A stretch of 64,000 bases of DNA from Gemmatimonadota bacterium (lineage in GTDB: Bacteria > Latescibacterota > UBA2968 > UBA8231), in contig JAPPEF010000366.1 of the NCBI GenBank assembly GCA_028875335.1, forward strand, positions 1-64,000, read 5' to 3'. Below, one piece after another: positions 1 to 7,612 of the stretch. Each line of letters begins with the position of its first letter. Positions within the stretch are counted from its first letter, which is position 1. Both the position numbers and the translations under genes were made by a program. Below the pieces are notes generated by a model. The model saw nothing but the letters and a program-made list of their open reading frames with translations, made no database searches and was not told where the DNA came from.

Positions 1-112
1 AATGGCTCGATCCAAAACCATTGCCCTATCAAATAGCGTCGGATTGAGCTCGGATCGGTCCGGGCGGCGATGATCCTCCCGTTTCAGGAAATGCACATTG
101 CAGCAGATATCT

Positions 113-1168
113 CTATCTCACTAGCTGCCAACCCGATGCATCAGCGGTCAGTGCGGTGTGCCCCTTATACTGGTCGTATACCCCGTGCATCTCCTCGATC
201 GCGTCGAAGTAGCCCACGATGTGGGCAGCACTGAAGGAGTCTCCCGCTTTCACAGGCTTGCCGTGGATTTCTTCGATCATGACGATGATGTCTCCGGGCC
301 GCTGGCTGCACCACGCTTCATAGACTACAGATGGTTCGAGTGTTAGCCCCGCCAGCCAAGGGCCTTCTTCACCCGTCTGCTTGTCTCGCAAATGGTATGC
401 GCGAATAAAATGCGTCGGGGTTCTGTTCAAGTCGCGGCGATAGCCGAACTTTAGATCCGGTGGAAATGGGGTGAAGAATTCACTGGACGGGATGCGCACC
501 CCGTTGGGACCGCCCAAATAGCTGAGATAAATCTCGCTGAACGCATCCCCTTTTTCATGGCGGATACAGCCCGGCATGTCGCTGCGGAGGAACATCTCGG
601 GCGAATCGTTGACACTGTCGATGCTGTCCATCAAAACAAAGAAGCGTTCACCTCTGGGGAATACAATCCTCTGCGTCCAGCGCGATCCGGTTTTGCGACT
701 AGGGGCGGCGTATTCGTACTGATATGTGGTTGTGACTGCGATAAAATCTGTCCTGTGGATTACTTCCGGTTGGACGGGCTTCATTCTGTGGCAGAGTTGT
801 GGTCCCTCGACCATGCGCTTGCGATGGCTGCTGCCGTGAGACATGCGCGTATAGTACTGCCGGTCCGGTTCGGTCTCGTTTTCGTACCAAGAGTATCTGC
901 CGACACCGTCCCCGTCCGGCGCAATCACCCGATCGCCGTAGTTCTCGTCGCTGCCCGCTTCCATGAGCCAGTCAATGACCATCAAGCCATCGCCGATTTC
1001 TCGGAAGCCGGTGGCTTTGTCGAGAAACGATCCCTTTTCGATTCCAGTCATCCAGTGTTTAGGGTTCTTCTTGGGAATGATAGCTGCAAGTTTTTCGGTT
1101 TCGATTTTGATTGCAAGGTCGCTCTCTTCCACGCTCGCCCATGCGGTGCTTTGCATAGAATTCATCAT
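113..1168 (-). CDS. Hypothetical protein, last gene of ECF operon
   Basis: I do not recognise the family of this 351-residue protein. It has no signal peptide or membrane segment and starts with two adjacent ATG codons five bases after an AGAGG ribosome site. The sequence is rich in Trp, Tyr and charged residues and looks like a globular soluble domain, for instance GSRWTQRIVFPRGERFFVLMDSI-type beta-rich stretches in the middle. It follows the DUF4252-barrel gene by only nine bases on the same strand, so it is probably the last gene of the sigma-factor operon that begins at 4409. Its role in that operon cannot be told from the sequence; the reading frame itself is convincing because it is long, uninterrupted and has a good ribosome site. 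Confidence 0.7.
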   Translation of the reverse strand: MMNSMQSTAWASVEESDLAIKIETEKLAAIIPKKNPKHWMTGIEKGSFLDKATGFREIGDGLMVIDWLMEAGSDENYGDRVIAPDGDGVGRYSWYENETEPDRQYYTRMSHGSSHRKRMVEGPQLCHRMKPVQPEVIHRTDFIAVTTTYQYEYAAPSRKTGSRWTQRIVFPRGERFFVLMDSIDSVNDSPEMFLRSDMPGCIRHEKGDAFSEIYLSYLGGPNGVRIPSSEFFTPFPPDLKFGYRRDLNRTPTHFIRAYHLRDKQTGEEGPWLAGLTLEPSVVYEAWCSQRPGDIIVMIEEIHGKPVKAGDSFSAAHIVGYFDAIEEMHGVYDQYKGHTALTADASGWQLVR

Positions 1169-1177
1169 AAAAACCTC

Positions 1178-2800
1178 TCAAAACGCCCGGCTGAAGCGCA
1201 GGGACACATCGAGGTCGCGCGTCTGGTTGGAGACAGGGCGGGCAATGTAGAGGCGGAAATAATCCCTGTGCAGCCCTAGGCCGCCGCTAACTTGCAGATC
1301 GAACTCGGCCTCGTCCGCCAGCCAAGCTGAACCAGCATCGGCGAAAAAGCCCACATTTACCCGCTCCCCTTGCATCCAGTGCTCGGCGTTGAACAGCGCC
1401 ATTCTATCGCCGCTGAACTCCTTGAAACCATAGCCGCGCAAGGAAGAAAAACCGCCCAAGTTAAAGTGGTACTGCCGCGGTACAGATCCAGTAGCCTGTC
1501 CTAGACGCAGACGCAGATCGAGGCGGCTGCCTTGGCTCACGGGCTGGTAGCGCCGCACATCGAGGATATAGCGCGCAAAGTCTCGGTCCCCGCCCCAAGT
1601 TCCTCCGGCCCGCTCTCCAAAGCCATTGACAAACCAGCCGCGCCGGGGGCTGTGGTAGCTATCGCGGCTGTCCCAGCGCAGTTCGGCCCGCAGGCTTTTG
1701 TAGCGTTCCTCGTCAATGGCTGGATTGGGGCGGAAGCGGTTCCGGCCTAGGCGACCCAACAAGGCCCACTGGACGCTGTTTTCTAGGGAAGCGAAATCGT
1801 CTTGAGTATAGCGAACCGTCAGGCTCAGGTCGGTGCCCAAGCCCTGCACTGCATATGCGCTGAAACCCGTGCGGCGATAGTAATCGCGGAAATCGCGCCG
1901 GAATAGCACGGCATCCAGCGAATTTTCCTCGGCCGATAATAGCCAGTGATCTTGGGTATCAGTCAGATCGTGTAACTCGACACCTAAACGCGCCGCGTAC
2001 GGCCCCCTGTTGCGCTCCACCGCCAGCCACTCGGCCCCCAACTGGTAATGCCAGTAGTTGCTGCTCAAGCCCCGACCCAACTCGCCGTATTGCACCAAGC
2101 GGGAAAAGTCGTTGAAAGGAATCCGGGGACGCCAGCCCAGATAGAGGCCGTCAACTTTGTTGTACTGGGCGACCAAGCCCTCTGGCTGCCATTCCAGCAA
2201 CTCCTGACCTCTGTCCCACTGGCCTTGCCAGCCGGCGAAACCGCTGGTTTCTAAGTCGTAGGGGTCTTGCCAGCCGGCGAAACCGCCGGTCTCTAAGTCG
2301 CGGGGATATTGCAGAGCCCGGGCGATCAAGCGCTCCAAGCGGCCCTCAAAACGCACCAAAATTAGGTCTGCGTCGCTGAGGACGACGAGGTGCATTTGAT
2401 CTACTGTCTGACCGCGGATGCGGTAGAGCAGCCAAGCCACTTCCCGTCCTTCGCGTACTTTGAGGGCTACTTCCCAATTTTTGCGCGTCAACAATTCTTG
2501 GACCCGGGGCGGTACCTCCCAATCCTGCCGGGAAGGAGTATGGCGGGCCGTGTACACGCCCACTTTGACCGCGTGGATTTCGCTCAGCATACCGCGCACT
2601 CTCCAGCTAGGAGGCACGAAAAAGGTGACCAAGCGAGCAAAGCCCACACTCATGGGGCCAAAGCTCATTTCAATTTCCCGCTCGTATTGGGTATCGGGTA
2701 GTTCCCGCTCTATTTCTCGGCGTAGCTGGCCCAAGTCCGCAGCGCGGAAGCAACCGGTCAGACCCAGCGCAATGATTGCATACAAGGTCAATTTGGTCAT
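1178..2800 (-). CDS. Lipoprotein: DUF4252-like domain fused to Omp85-type beta-barrel
   Basis: A 540-residue predicted outer-membrane protein. Residues 1-17 form a lipoprotein signal with the lipobox LTGC. Residues about 30-185 resemble DUF4252 (pattern VKVGVYTAR, then WEVALKVREG and a closing LVRFEGRLERLIARAL helix), the same domain as the next gene upstream. From about residue 225 the chain is beta-rich with the Omp85/D15 signature LGGFSSLRGYGFKEF near residue 465, followed by a short terminal set of strands ending in RFSRAF, an aromatic C-terminus typical of barrels. No POTRA repeats were recognised. The gene follows the DUF4252 gene by two bases and is part of the ECF operon. A lipobox on an Omp85-type barrel, with a DUF4252-like domain where POTRA would be expected, is unusual. 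Family assignment of the barrel is firm, that of the N-terminal domain is moderate. Confidence 0.82.
   Translation of the reverse strand: MTKLTLYAIIALGLTGCFRAADLGQLRREIERELPDTQYEREIEMSFGPMSVGFARLVTFFVPPSWRVRGMLSEIHAVKVGVYTARHTPSRQDWEVPPRVQELLTRKNWEVALKVREGREVAWLLYRIRGQTVDQMHLVVLSDADLILVRFEGRLERLIARALQYPRDLETGGFAGWQDPYDLETSGFAGWQGQWDRGQELLEWQPEGLVAQYNKVDGLYLGWRPRIPFNDFSRLVQYGELGRGLSSNYWHYQLGAEWLAVERNRGPYAARLGVELHDLTDTQDHWLLSAEENSLDAVLFRRDFRDYYRRTGFSAYAVQGLGTDLSLTVRYTQDDFASLENSVQWALLGRLGRNRFRPNPAIDEERYKSLRAELRWDSRDSYHSPRRGWFVNGFGERAGGTWGGDRDFARYILDVRRYQPVSQGSRLDLRLRLGQATGSVPRQYHFNLGGFSSLRGYGFKEFSGDRMALFNAEHWMQGERVNVGFFADAGSAWLADEAEFDLQVSGGLGLHRDYFRLYIARPVSNQTRDLDVSLRFSRAF
2224..2307. repeat. 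42-bp tandem duplication inside the barrel gene
   Basis: Two adjacent 42-bp copies, starting at 2224 and 2266, differ at a few bases and encode the in-frame 14-residue repeat DLETSGFAGWQ / DLETGGFAGWQ. It sits at the junction between the DUF4252-like domain and the barrel, so it changes linker length without breaking the frame. Confidence 0.85.
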
Positions 2801-2802
2801 GG

Positions 2803-3405
2803 CTAGTCTTTCCGCGGCGTTTTAGGGGTAGCCGCCCCAAAGTCAATGTTGTCCAAAGGCTCTATGTCGAACTTGCGGCCAATGCGCCCCACTTGGGCTA
2901 TGTCGAGGGGGCCGACGATATTGATGCAGACAAATTCGTCAGGATTGCCAACCAAGACCAAAAGCCCGACGATGGTCTCATCCTCGGTGCGCACGTAAAA
3001 CTGCACTCGCTGGTCTGGTTCGCGCACCTGCACCACCCGCTCCCAGTTGGGCAAGGTGAGGGTGCTAAGCCGTGCGGTGATGCGCTCGTAATCGTACGAC
3101 GTGTCTAGGTCTTGATCCTCCGTCTTGTGGTAAACGTTGACGCGGATGAGGTACAGAGCCTCCAGCATGTCGGCTAGTTCTGGGTCTTCAAAGCGAGTAG
3201 CCGCAGCCACCAACTTGAGGAGCGGATCTTTCAGGTAGATCTCGATGGAGGTTTCCGGCTCGGGGCCATCGAATAAGTCCAAGGAGGGAAAATCAATGTA
3301 CCCGGGTTGCTTTTCTAGCGGCGGGGAGGCCCACGCGCTAGTGGGACCGATGACGACGGCAAAGAGAAGCAGAGCGTAAAAAAAGAACATGGCAAGACTC
3401 CTCAC
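2803..3405 (-). CDS. Exported DUF4252-domain protein
   Basis: A 200-residue protein with a clear signal peptide (hydrophobic residues 5-20, cleavage near SAWA-SPP). The rest matches the DUF4252 pattern: a helical start around KLVAAATRFEDPELADML, the strand LIRVNVY, the motif NWERVVQVREPDQRV, then GLLVLVGNPDEFVCINIVG and a closing LDIAQVGRIGRKF segment. DUF4252 proteins are of unknown function but commonly lie in operons with ECF sigma and anti-sigma genes, as here. It overlaps the anti-sigma gene by four bases (ATGA type), pointing to coupled translation, and is followed after two bases by the protein that carries a second DUF4252-like domain. Probably periplasmic or envelope located; inferred to act with that barrel lipoprotein. 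Confidence 0.85.
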   Translation of the reverse strand: MRSLAMFFFYALLLFAVVIGPTSAWASPPLEKQPGYIDFPSLDLFDGPEPETSIEIYLKDPLLKLVAAATRFEDPELADMLEALYLIRVNVYHKTEDQDLDTSYDYERITARLSTLTLPNWERVVQVREPDQRVQFYVRTEDETIVGLLVLVGNPDEFVCINIVGPLDIAQVGRIGRKFDIEPLDNIDFGAATPKTPRKD

Positions 3406-3923
3406 ATAGTTTGGAGGGGTAAGATAGTGTCTAGGTTAAGACGCAGCGGTTGAACTAGGTGCGGCTGAATCACGTCGTCGCGTACTGTGGTGCCCATGCG
3501 GCCGTTCAGGTCACTTAGATAGGCCAGGGTCCACTCTACTTGGCGACGGGCTTGGGCAACTTCTTTGGGACTAAAGGCCGGTGGAACAGGTTCTGGGTCG
3601 AATAGGTGATAGCCGGCGATCAAAGCCAGAACGGCTGCGGCTGCGAGGGGTTTGTACCACCTCCTAGCAGCGGTGCGCCAGCGGTCTTGTCGCGTCTGGT
3701 GAATACGGTCTTGGAGCGCTTGGGAGACCGCGTCGGGACAAGTGAGCGCGGGCAGGTCGCGCAGAGCGCCGACCAAACGACGGGCGTCTTCTAGTTCGGC
3801 GGCACAGGCCGCGCACGTTGCGGCATGGGTTTCGAGTCGGTCCTGTTCAACAGACGTCAACTCGCCGTCGATATAGGCTTCGATCCGCTCTTGAGTCCAG
3901 GAGCAAGAGGAAGTTCCAGGCAT
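3402..3923 (-). CDS. Zinc-finger anti-sigma factor
   Basis: A 173-residue membrane anti-sigma factor. The N-terminus has the zf-HC2 type anti-sigma domain: IEAYIDGELTSVEQDRLETH followed by the zinc ligands HAATCAAC at residues about 32-39. One membrane segment follows at about residues 90-108 (LAAAAVLALIAGYHLF), leaving a periplasmic tail of about 65 residues. It starts three bases after the ECF sigma gene and overlaps the DUF4252 gene by four bases, so it is the cognate inhibitor of that sigma factor by position. The domain and layout are those of RskA/RsrA-like zinc-binding anti-sigma factors. Confidence 0.9.
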   Translation of the reverse strand: MPGTSSCSWTQERIEAYIDGELTSVEQDRLETHAATCAACAAELEDARRLVGALRDLPALTCPDAVSQALQDRIHQTRQDRWRTAARRWYKPLAAAAVLALIAGYHLFDPEPVPPAFSPKEVAQARRQVEWTLAYLSDLNGRMGTTVRDDVIQPHLVQPLRLNLDTILPLQTM

Positions 3924-3926
3924 GAT

Positions 3927-4409
3927 CTATTCCTGTAAAAGGGCGCGCAGGCGTCTCCGTCCGCGGTGGAGATATACTTTGACTGTATTGAGAGGCAACT
4001 CCAAGCTCTGGCTGATCTCGCGGTAGGAGAGTTCTTGGATTTCCCGCATGATGACGATTTCCCGCAGGGGGCTTTCTAGCCGGGTAAGGGCTGCCTCCAG
4101 TTGTCGCCGCAGGTCCACATCGCCCGCCTCGACAGCCGGAGTGCGCTGTAGGATAGGCTCGGGGTCTTGGGTACTGACTACCGAGCGATAGCGATGCCGC
4201 TGGCGCAAGGCATCCAAGCAGGCATTGCGCGCCACCCGGGTCAACCAAGCCGCCACACTTTCGTCGTCCATGCGGAGGCCACGGTGCCACAGGCGGAACA
4301 GAACCTCTTGGGTAATATCCTCGGCGTCTTCGCGGTTGCCCATATAGTAGAAGGCGAATGTGTAGATGCGGTCCCGGTGCTCTTGACAGAGCCGGCGGAA
4401 ACGTCCCAT
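3927..4409 (-). CDS. ECF RNA polymerase sigma factor (RpoE-like)
   Basis: A 160-residue extracytoplasmic-function sigma factor with the two expected regions. Sigma region 2 covers about residues 5-75 (YTFAFYYMGNREDAEDITQE, AWLTRVARNACLDALR) and region 4 covers about 100-155 (LESPLREIVIMREIQELSYR followed by the helix-turn-helix EISQSLELPLNTVKVYLHRG). Length is normal for the family. It is the first gene of a five-gene operon with its anti-sigma factor directly downstream. A TGTAAC-N17-CGTTAG element lies upstream and resembles an ECF promoter, so autoregulation is likely. Target genes are presumably the downstream envelope genes. Confidence 0.93.
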   Translation of the reverse strand: MGRFRRLCQEHRDRIYTFAFYYMGNREDAEDITQEVLFRLWHRGLRMDDESVAAWLTRVARNACLDALRQRHRYRSVVSTQDPEPILQRTPAVEAGDVDLRRQLEAALTRLESPLREIVIMREIQELSYREISQSLELPLNTVKVYLHRGRRRLRALLQE

Positions 4410-4438
4410 AGCGGCTTTTCCATTGTCTTTCGCCTATA

Positions 4439-4467
4439 CTAACGACGGCAATGGGGAAAAAGTTACA
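4439..4467 (-). promoter_or_regulatory. Candidate ECF-type autoregulatory promoter
   Basis: On the minus strand TGTAAC (4467-4462) is separated by 17 bases from CGTTAG (4444-4439). This is the -35 xGxAAC and -10 CGT arrangement of many ECF promoters and lies about 30 bases before the sigma-factor start codon. It overlaps the 3' end of the neighbouring oxidoreductase gene. Inferred from motif and position only. Confidence 0.5.
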
Positions 4468-5782
4468 AGAGCCGCCCTTCTTTTTGCAGAATATCCCCGG
4501 CAATCGCGTAGGTCGTCCCGTGCATGGCAATGACGACGAGGCCGATTCCGGCCGCGAGATAGCCGCCGAGGTACAAGTTGGGGATGTCAATCGACTCGTA
4601 GTTGTGGGCGTGGGTTTGTACTTGATCGAGTTGGAAGCGGTAGTTGTCGCGCATGGGCGCGAGGGTCAGCGGCTCGGCTGAGCTTGTCGAACGCCGCGCA
4701 AAGCCCTGCAAGATCGAATAGTCGGCCGTGCCGCCGATTTCCTTAATCACGTGATCGACTTCTACCACTTGGTTGCCTTCGGGCGTTTTTAGTCCAACTC
4801 GTCCGTCCTCTGCGATCTGCGTCACTTGGGTGTGATACAAGGTTTGGAGCCGGGGCGAGCGGCTTTCGAGGATTTCTGCGATGCGATGGTAATAGGGCAG
4901 CCCGTGGCGGCTGTCGTTGATGAGCTGCCAATGGACTGCTGGCCCTTGGCGCATGGCGTAGTACACCTGCTTGCCGGCGTCGTGCAATTCGGTCGCGGCC
5001 CAATCGCCCGAGCGCCCGCCGCCGACGACGAGTACCCGCTCGCCGGAGAAGTCTTCGGGCTTGTCGTAGTGCGCCGTGACAAAAGACCAATCCTCGCCCT
5101 CCACGCCGAGGGAGCGCAACTGAGCACGCTGGCCGGTTGCGAGGACCAAGTACTTACAGGTGTAACGCTGCTCAGCCCCCGTTTGCACGTGCCGACTGGT
5201 GAGCTGGAAGCCCCTTTCGTGCGGCTCAATCCGCACGACTTCCTCAGAGGTGCGAATGCGCTCTGCCACCCCAAAGCGCTCGGGCACGCGGTGATAGTAC
5301 TCGATCAGATCGGTCTTGAGGATCAGGGCGTTGACGTCTAAGGAGCGCCCGATTTCTGCGGCGTGCTGTGCCAGCGGATAAAAGGCAAATTCCATCCACT
5401 GACCCGGCGACAGGGTCAGCAGGTTGTGCGGCGCGCGGTTCCACAACCCGCCGACCGGCTCGCGGCTGATCAGCAGCGCGTCCAGCGACTCGCCGCGCCG
5501 AAAGTCCATGGCGACTTGGTCCAGTTCCTCAAAGAGCTGGCGCGGGTGGTGCAAGGTGCGGAACAGATCGACGGGTTTGATGCCGCTCTGCACGAGATAC
5601 TGCATATCCAGCCCCAACAGCGTGCGGTCGAACTGCTGCAAGTATCTGGCTAAGGGCGCATAGCGCGTGGCAAACATGCGGCTGTTGCGGAAGAAAGGAT
5701 GCCAGCCGCCCAAGACCACGGCCAACGGCAGGCCCGCCGGCCCACCGCCGACGATGATAACGGTGTGGTGTTCTGGGTTCAT
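4463..5782 (-). CDS. FAD/NAD(P)-dependent monooxygenase-like oxidoreductase
   Basis: A 439-residue two-dinucleotide-fold flavoprotein. The FAD-binding Rossmann motif GGGPAG is at residues 11-16 (VIIVGGGPAGLPLAVV) and a second nucleotide-binding motif VLVVGGGRSG lies near residue 250, the pattern of flavin-containing monooxygenases, lysine/ornithine N-hydroxylases and thioredoxin-reductase-like enzymes. The motif YLVLATGQ before the second fold is the usual ATG motif of this group. The C-terminal segment NLYLGGYLAAGIGLVVIAMHG would contact FAD. No CxxC redox pair is evident, so a thioredoxin reductase is unlikely. Substrate is unknown. It stands alone, ends against the ECF promoter, and is divergent from the TA/PhyH region. 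Confidence 0.8.
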   Translation of the reverse strand: MNPEHHTVIIVGGGPAGLPLAVVLGGWHPFFRNSRMFATRYAPLARYLQQFDRTLLGLDMQYLVQSGIKPVDLFRTLHHPRQLFEELDQVAMDFRRGESLDALLISREPVGGLWNRAPHNLLTLSPGQWMEFAFYPLAQHAAEIGRSLDVNALILKTDLIEYYHRVPERFGVAERIRTSEEVVRIEPHERGFQLTSRHVQTGAEQRYTCKYLVLATGQRAQLRSLGVEGEDWSFVTAHYDKPEDFSGERVLVVGGGRSGDWAATELHDAGKQVYYAMRQGPAVHWQLINDSRHGLPYYHRIAEILESRSPRLQTLYHTQVTQIAEDGRVGLKTPEGNQVVEVDHVIKEIGGTADYSILQGFARRSTSSAEPLTLAPMRDNYRFQLDQVQTHAHNYESIDIPNLYLGGYLAAGIGLVVIAMHGTTYAIAGDILQKEGRLL

Positions 5783-5901
5783 TGTCTTGTGGGTTAAAAG
5801 GTGAAGGGAAAATGTCGAAAGCTAGCGTTTTCGCAGCGAGACCGCCACCATAGGAGGAGACGCGACTTGAGCCGTGTGCGCGAATTCGCTAGCATACACG
5901 G

Positions 5902-5969
5902 ACGGCCGACAACCCCCGTCTGCGGCGTCTAACCAGCCCAGTGGACTAGCACCCGGTCTATTGGGAGTT
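5902..5969 (+). pseudogene. PhyH gene fragment, copy of part of the gene at 6715
   Basis: These 68 bases align without gaps to 6922-6989 inside the intact PhyH gene, with four differences. In the PhyH reading frame three differences are synonymous third-position changes or nearly so, and one turns a Gln codon into TAG (gtg gac tag against gtg gac cag). The pattern says that this is the remnant of a diverged PhyH coding sequence, now with a stop, not chance similarity. The fragment lies exactly 1020 bases upstream of its match, on the other side of the TA pair. Flanking bases do not match. Confidence 0.85.
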
Positions 5970-6017
5970 CCTATTTTTTTGCTAACGCGAGCCGGGGAAA
6001 AAAGTGCCCGATTCTTC

Positions 6018-6046
6018 TTGATATTTGTACGGCATTGCCGTATGAT
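6018..6046 (+). promoter_or_regulatory. Near-consensus sigma-70 promoter of the TA operon
   Basis: TTGATA (6018-6023), a 17-base spacer and TATGAT (6041-6046) form a near-consensus promoter. The -10 hexamer ends six bases before the ATG at 6053, so the expected transcription start is at or beside the start codon. No ribosome site fits between them. Confidence 0.75.
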
Positions 6047-6052
6047 AAAGCC

Positions 6053-6400
6053 ATGTACACGGTCGTCGAAACACCGACTTTTATTAGCAAGTGCCGTCGC
6101 TACCAGATAAGCGACAGCGACCGGGAGGCCATCATCGACTTTGTCGCCAATAACCCTGATGCCGGCGACTTGATCAAAGGATCAGGCGGCGCTCGCAAGC
6201 TCCGGTTCGCCGTGCCGGGAAGAGGAAAGAGCGGTGGATACCGAGTGGTGACTTTTTACAGTGGTAAGGACATTCCTGTGTTTCTGCTGTCGATCTTCGC
6301 CAAGAGCGATAAAGCAAATCTGACCGACTCGGAAGTCAAAGTTTTGCGGACTGTGTTGCGCACGCTGGCAAACGAATACCGACGGAGGACCAAACCATGA
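6053..6400 (+). CDS. RelE-family toxin of a type II toxin-antitoxin pair
   Basis: A 115-residue basic protein of the RelE/HigB superfamily; in this superfamily the toxins are usually ribosome-dependent or free mRNA endonucleases. Features are VETPTFISKCRRY at the start, the GGARKLRFAVPGRGKSGGYRVV core, then the strand PVFLLSIFAKSDKANLTD, which is the usual toxin C-terminal strand followed by a helix. Arg and Lys residues in the core are kept, so it looks intact. I chose ATG 6053 rather than TTG 6035 because the latter falls upstream of and inside the promoter -10 element. It overlaps the antitoxin gene by four bases (ATGA). The mRNA is predicted to be leaderless. Confidence 0.88.
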   Translation: MYTVVETPTFISKCRRYQISDSDREAIIDFVANNPDAGDLIKGSGGARKLRFAVPGRGKSGGYRVVTFYSGKDIPVFLLSIFAKSDKANLTDSEVKVLRTVLRTLANEYRRRTKP

Positions 6401-6696
6401 CTAAGGCCGGAGAGGAACTTATCAAGGCGGCAACGGAGGCTCTGGAAATCACGCGCGGCAAAGCGGACCCAGAAAGCTACCGCGTCCATCTCCCCGACGA
6501 AATCAACGCCCGCTTGATCCGCTCGCGACTGAACATGAGTCAGGGCGTATTTGCCAACACCTTCGGCATCGACATCCGCACACTCCAAGACTGGGAACAA
6601 GGCCGACGGGTGCCCACTGGTCCAGCGCAAGCGCTTTTGAAAATCATCTATCGAGAGCCAGAGGCTGCTAAGAGTGCCATAGCGGCAACAGGGTAA
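6397..6696 (+). CDS. XRE-family (HigA/NadS-like) antitoxin
   Basis: A 99-residue DNA-binding antitoxin. The helix-turn-helix lies at about residues 45-80: LIRSRLNMSQGVFANTFGIDIRTLQDWEQG, the typical XRE/NadS pattern, with the conserved closing WEQGRRVPTGPA. The N-terminal 40 residues likely bind the toxin. It would neutralise the RelE-like protein encoded four bases upstream-overlapping and repress the shared promoter. Toxin-first gene order fits higBA-like modules. The PhyH gene follows after 18 bases on the same strand and could be cotranscribed. Confidence 0.9.
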   Translation: MTKAGEELIKAATEALEITRGKADPESYRVHLPDEINARLIRSRLNMSQGVFANTFGIDIRTLQDWEQGRRVPTGPAQALLKIIYREPEAAKSAIAATG

Positions 6697-6714
6697 GCAA
6701 GAGGAGACAGGATC

Positions 6715-7611
6715 ATGACGCCCGAACAAATTCTGGAACACCCGCCCAAGATCCTCACCCCAGAGCAGCGGCAATCCTATTTCGACAAGGGCTTTCTCTT
6801 GGTTGAAAATCTCATTGGGCCGGAGTGGATTGAGCGCTTGTTGACCGCCACCGACGAAATGGTCGAGCGCAGCCGCGGCCTGACGCAATCGGACGCGGTT
6901 TTCGATCTAGAGCCCGACCACACGGCCGACAACCCCCGCCTGCGGCGCCTTACCAGCCCAGTGGACCAGCACCCGGTCTATTGGGAGTTTGCCTCTCAGT
7001 CGGTTTTGGCTGACGTGGCCGCCGATTTGGTCGGCCCGGACATTAAGTTTCACCACTCGAAATTGAACTTCAAGTGGTCCGAAGGCGGCGAGGAGGTCAA
7101 GTGGCACCAAGACATTACATACTGGCCGCACACCAATTACAGCCCCCTGACCATCGGCACGTACCTCTACGACGTCGATGACGACCAAGGGCCTTTGGCT
7201 GGGGTCGCCGGCAGCCACAACGGGCCTTTGTTCGATCAGTACAATGCCTCGGGACAATGGGTCGGCTGTATCGCCGAGCAGGATTTGCCCCAAGTTGACC
7301 TCGGTCGCGTGGAGTATATGTCGGGACCGGCTGGGTCCATCACCATCCACAATTGCCGCACCGTACATGGATCTAAGAAAAACTTATCGCCCAAGGGGCG
7401 GCCCTTGTTGCTCAACATCTACTCAGCCGCCAATGCCTTTCCCTATACGGCTAATCCTTTGAATAGCCCGCAGTACTCGGGGTTTATTGTGCGAGGCAAA
7501 GAGGCGCGCTGGGCCTATCACGATCCGCGGCCCTGTCTCATTCCGCCGGATTGGTCTGGGGGATATACGTCTTTGTATGCACTGCAGCAGGAAGAGGAGT
7601 GGGAGGTATGA
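6715..7611 (+). CDS. Phytanoyl-CoA dioxygenase family protein (PhyH)
   Basis: A 298-residue Fe(II)/2-oxoglutarate-dependent oxygenase of the PhyH family. The double-stranded beta-helix carries the iron triad: WHQDITYW supplies His at about 131 and Asp at about 133, and TVHGSKKN supplies the distal His at about 218. The following Arg of GRPLLLNIY is placed to bind 2-oxoglutarate. The start has a GAGGAG ribosome site seven bases upstream. Members hydroxylate varied small molecules and lipids; the substrate here is unknown. It is a different, shorter subfamily from the two PhyH-HEAT fusions at 22503 and 23828. A 68-base fragment of a homologous gene lies 1020 bases upstream. Confidence 0.92.
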   Translation: MTPEQILEHPPKILTPEQRQSYFDKGFLLVENLIGPEWIERLLTATDEMVERSRGLTQSDAVFDLEPDHTADNPRLRRLTSPVDQHPVYWEFASQSVLADVAADLVGPDIKFHHSKLNFKWSEGGEEVKWHQDITYWPHTNYSPLTIGTYLYDVDDDQGPLAGVAGSHNGPLFDQYNASGQWVGCIAEQDLPQVDLGRVEYMSGPAGSITIHNCRTVHGSKKNLSPKGRPLLLNIYSAANAFPYTANPLNSPQYSGFIVRGKEARWAYHDPRPCLIPPDWSGGYTSLYALQQEEEWEV

Positions 7612-7612
7612 G

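Noticed and set aside
4463..5782. Thioredoxin reductase assignment
   Set aside because: Two nucleotide-binding motifs are present, but no CxxC redox pair is visible between them.
6256..6888. Long minus-strand frame of 210 codons opposite the TA and PhyH genes
   Set aside because: It is antisense to three good genes, has no ribosome site or recognisable motif, and mirrors their codon structure.
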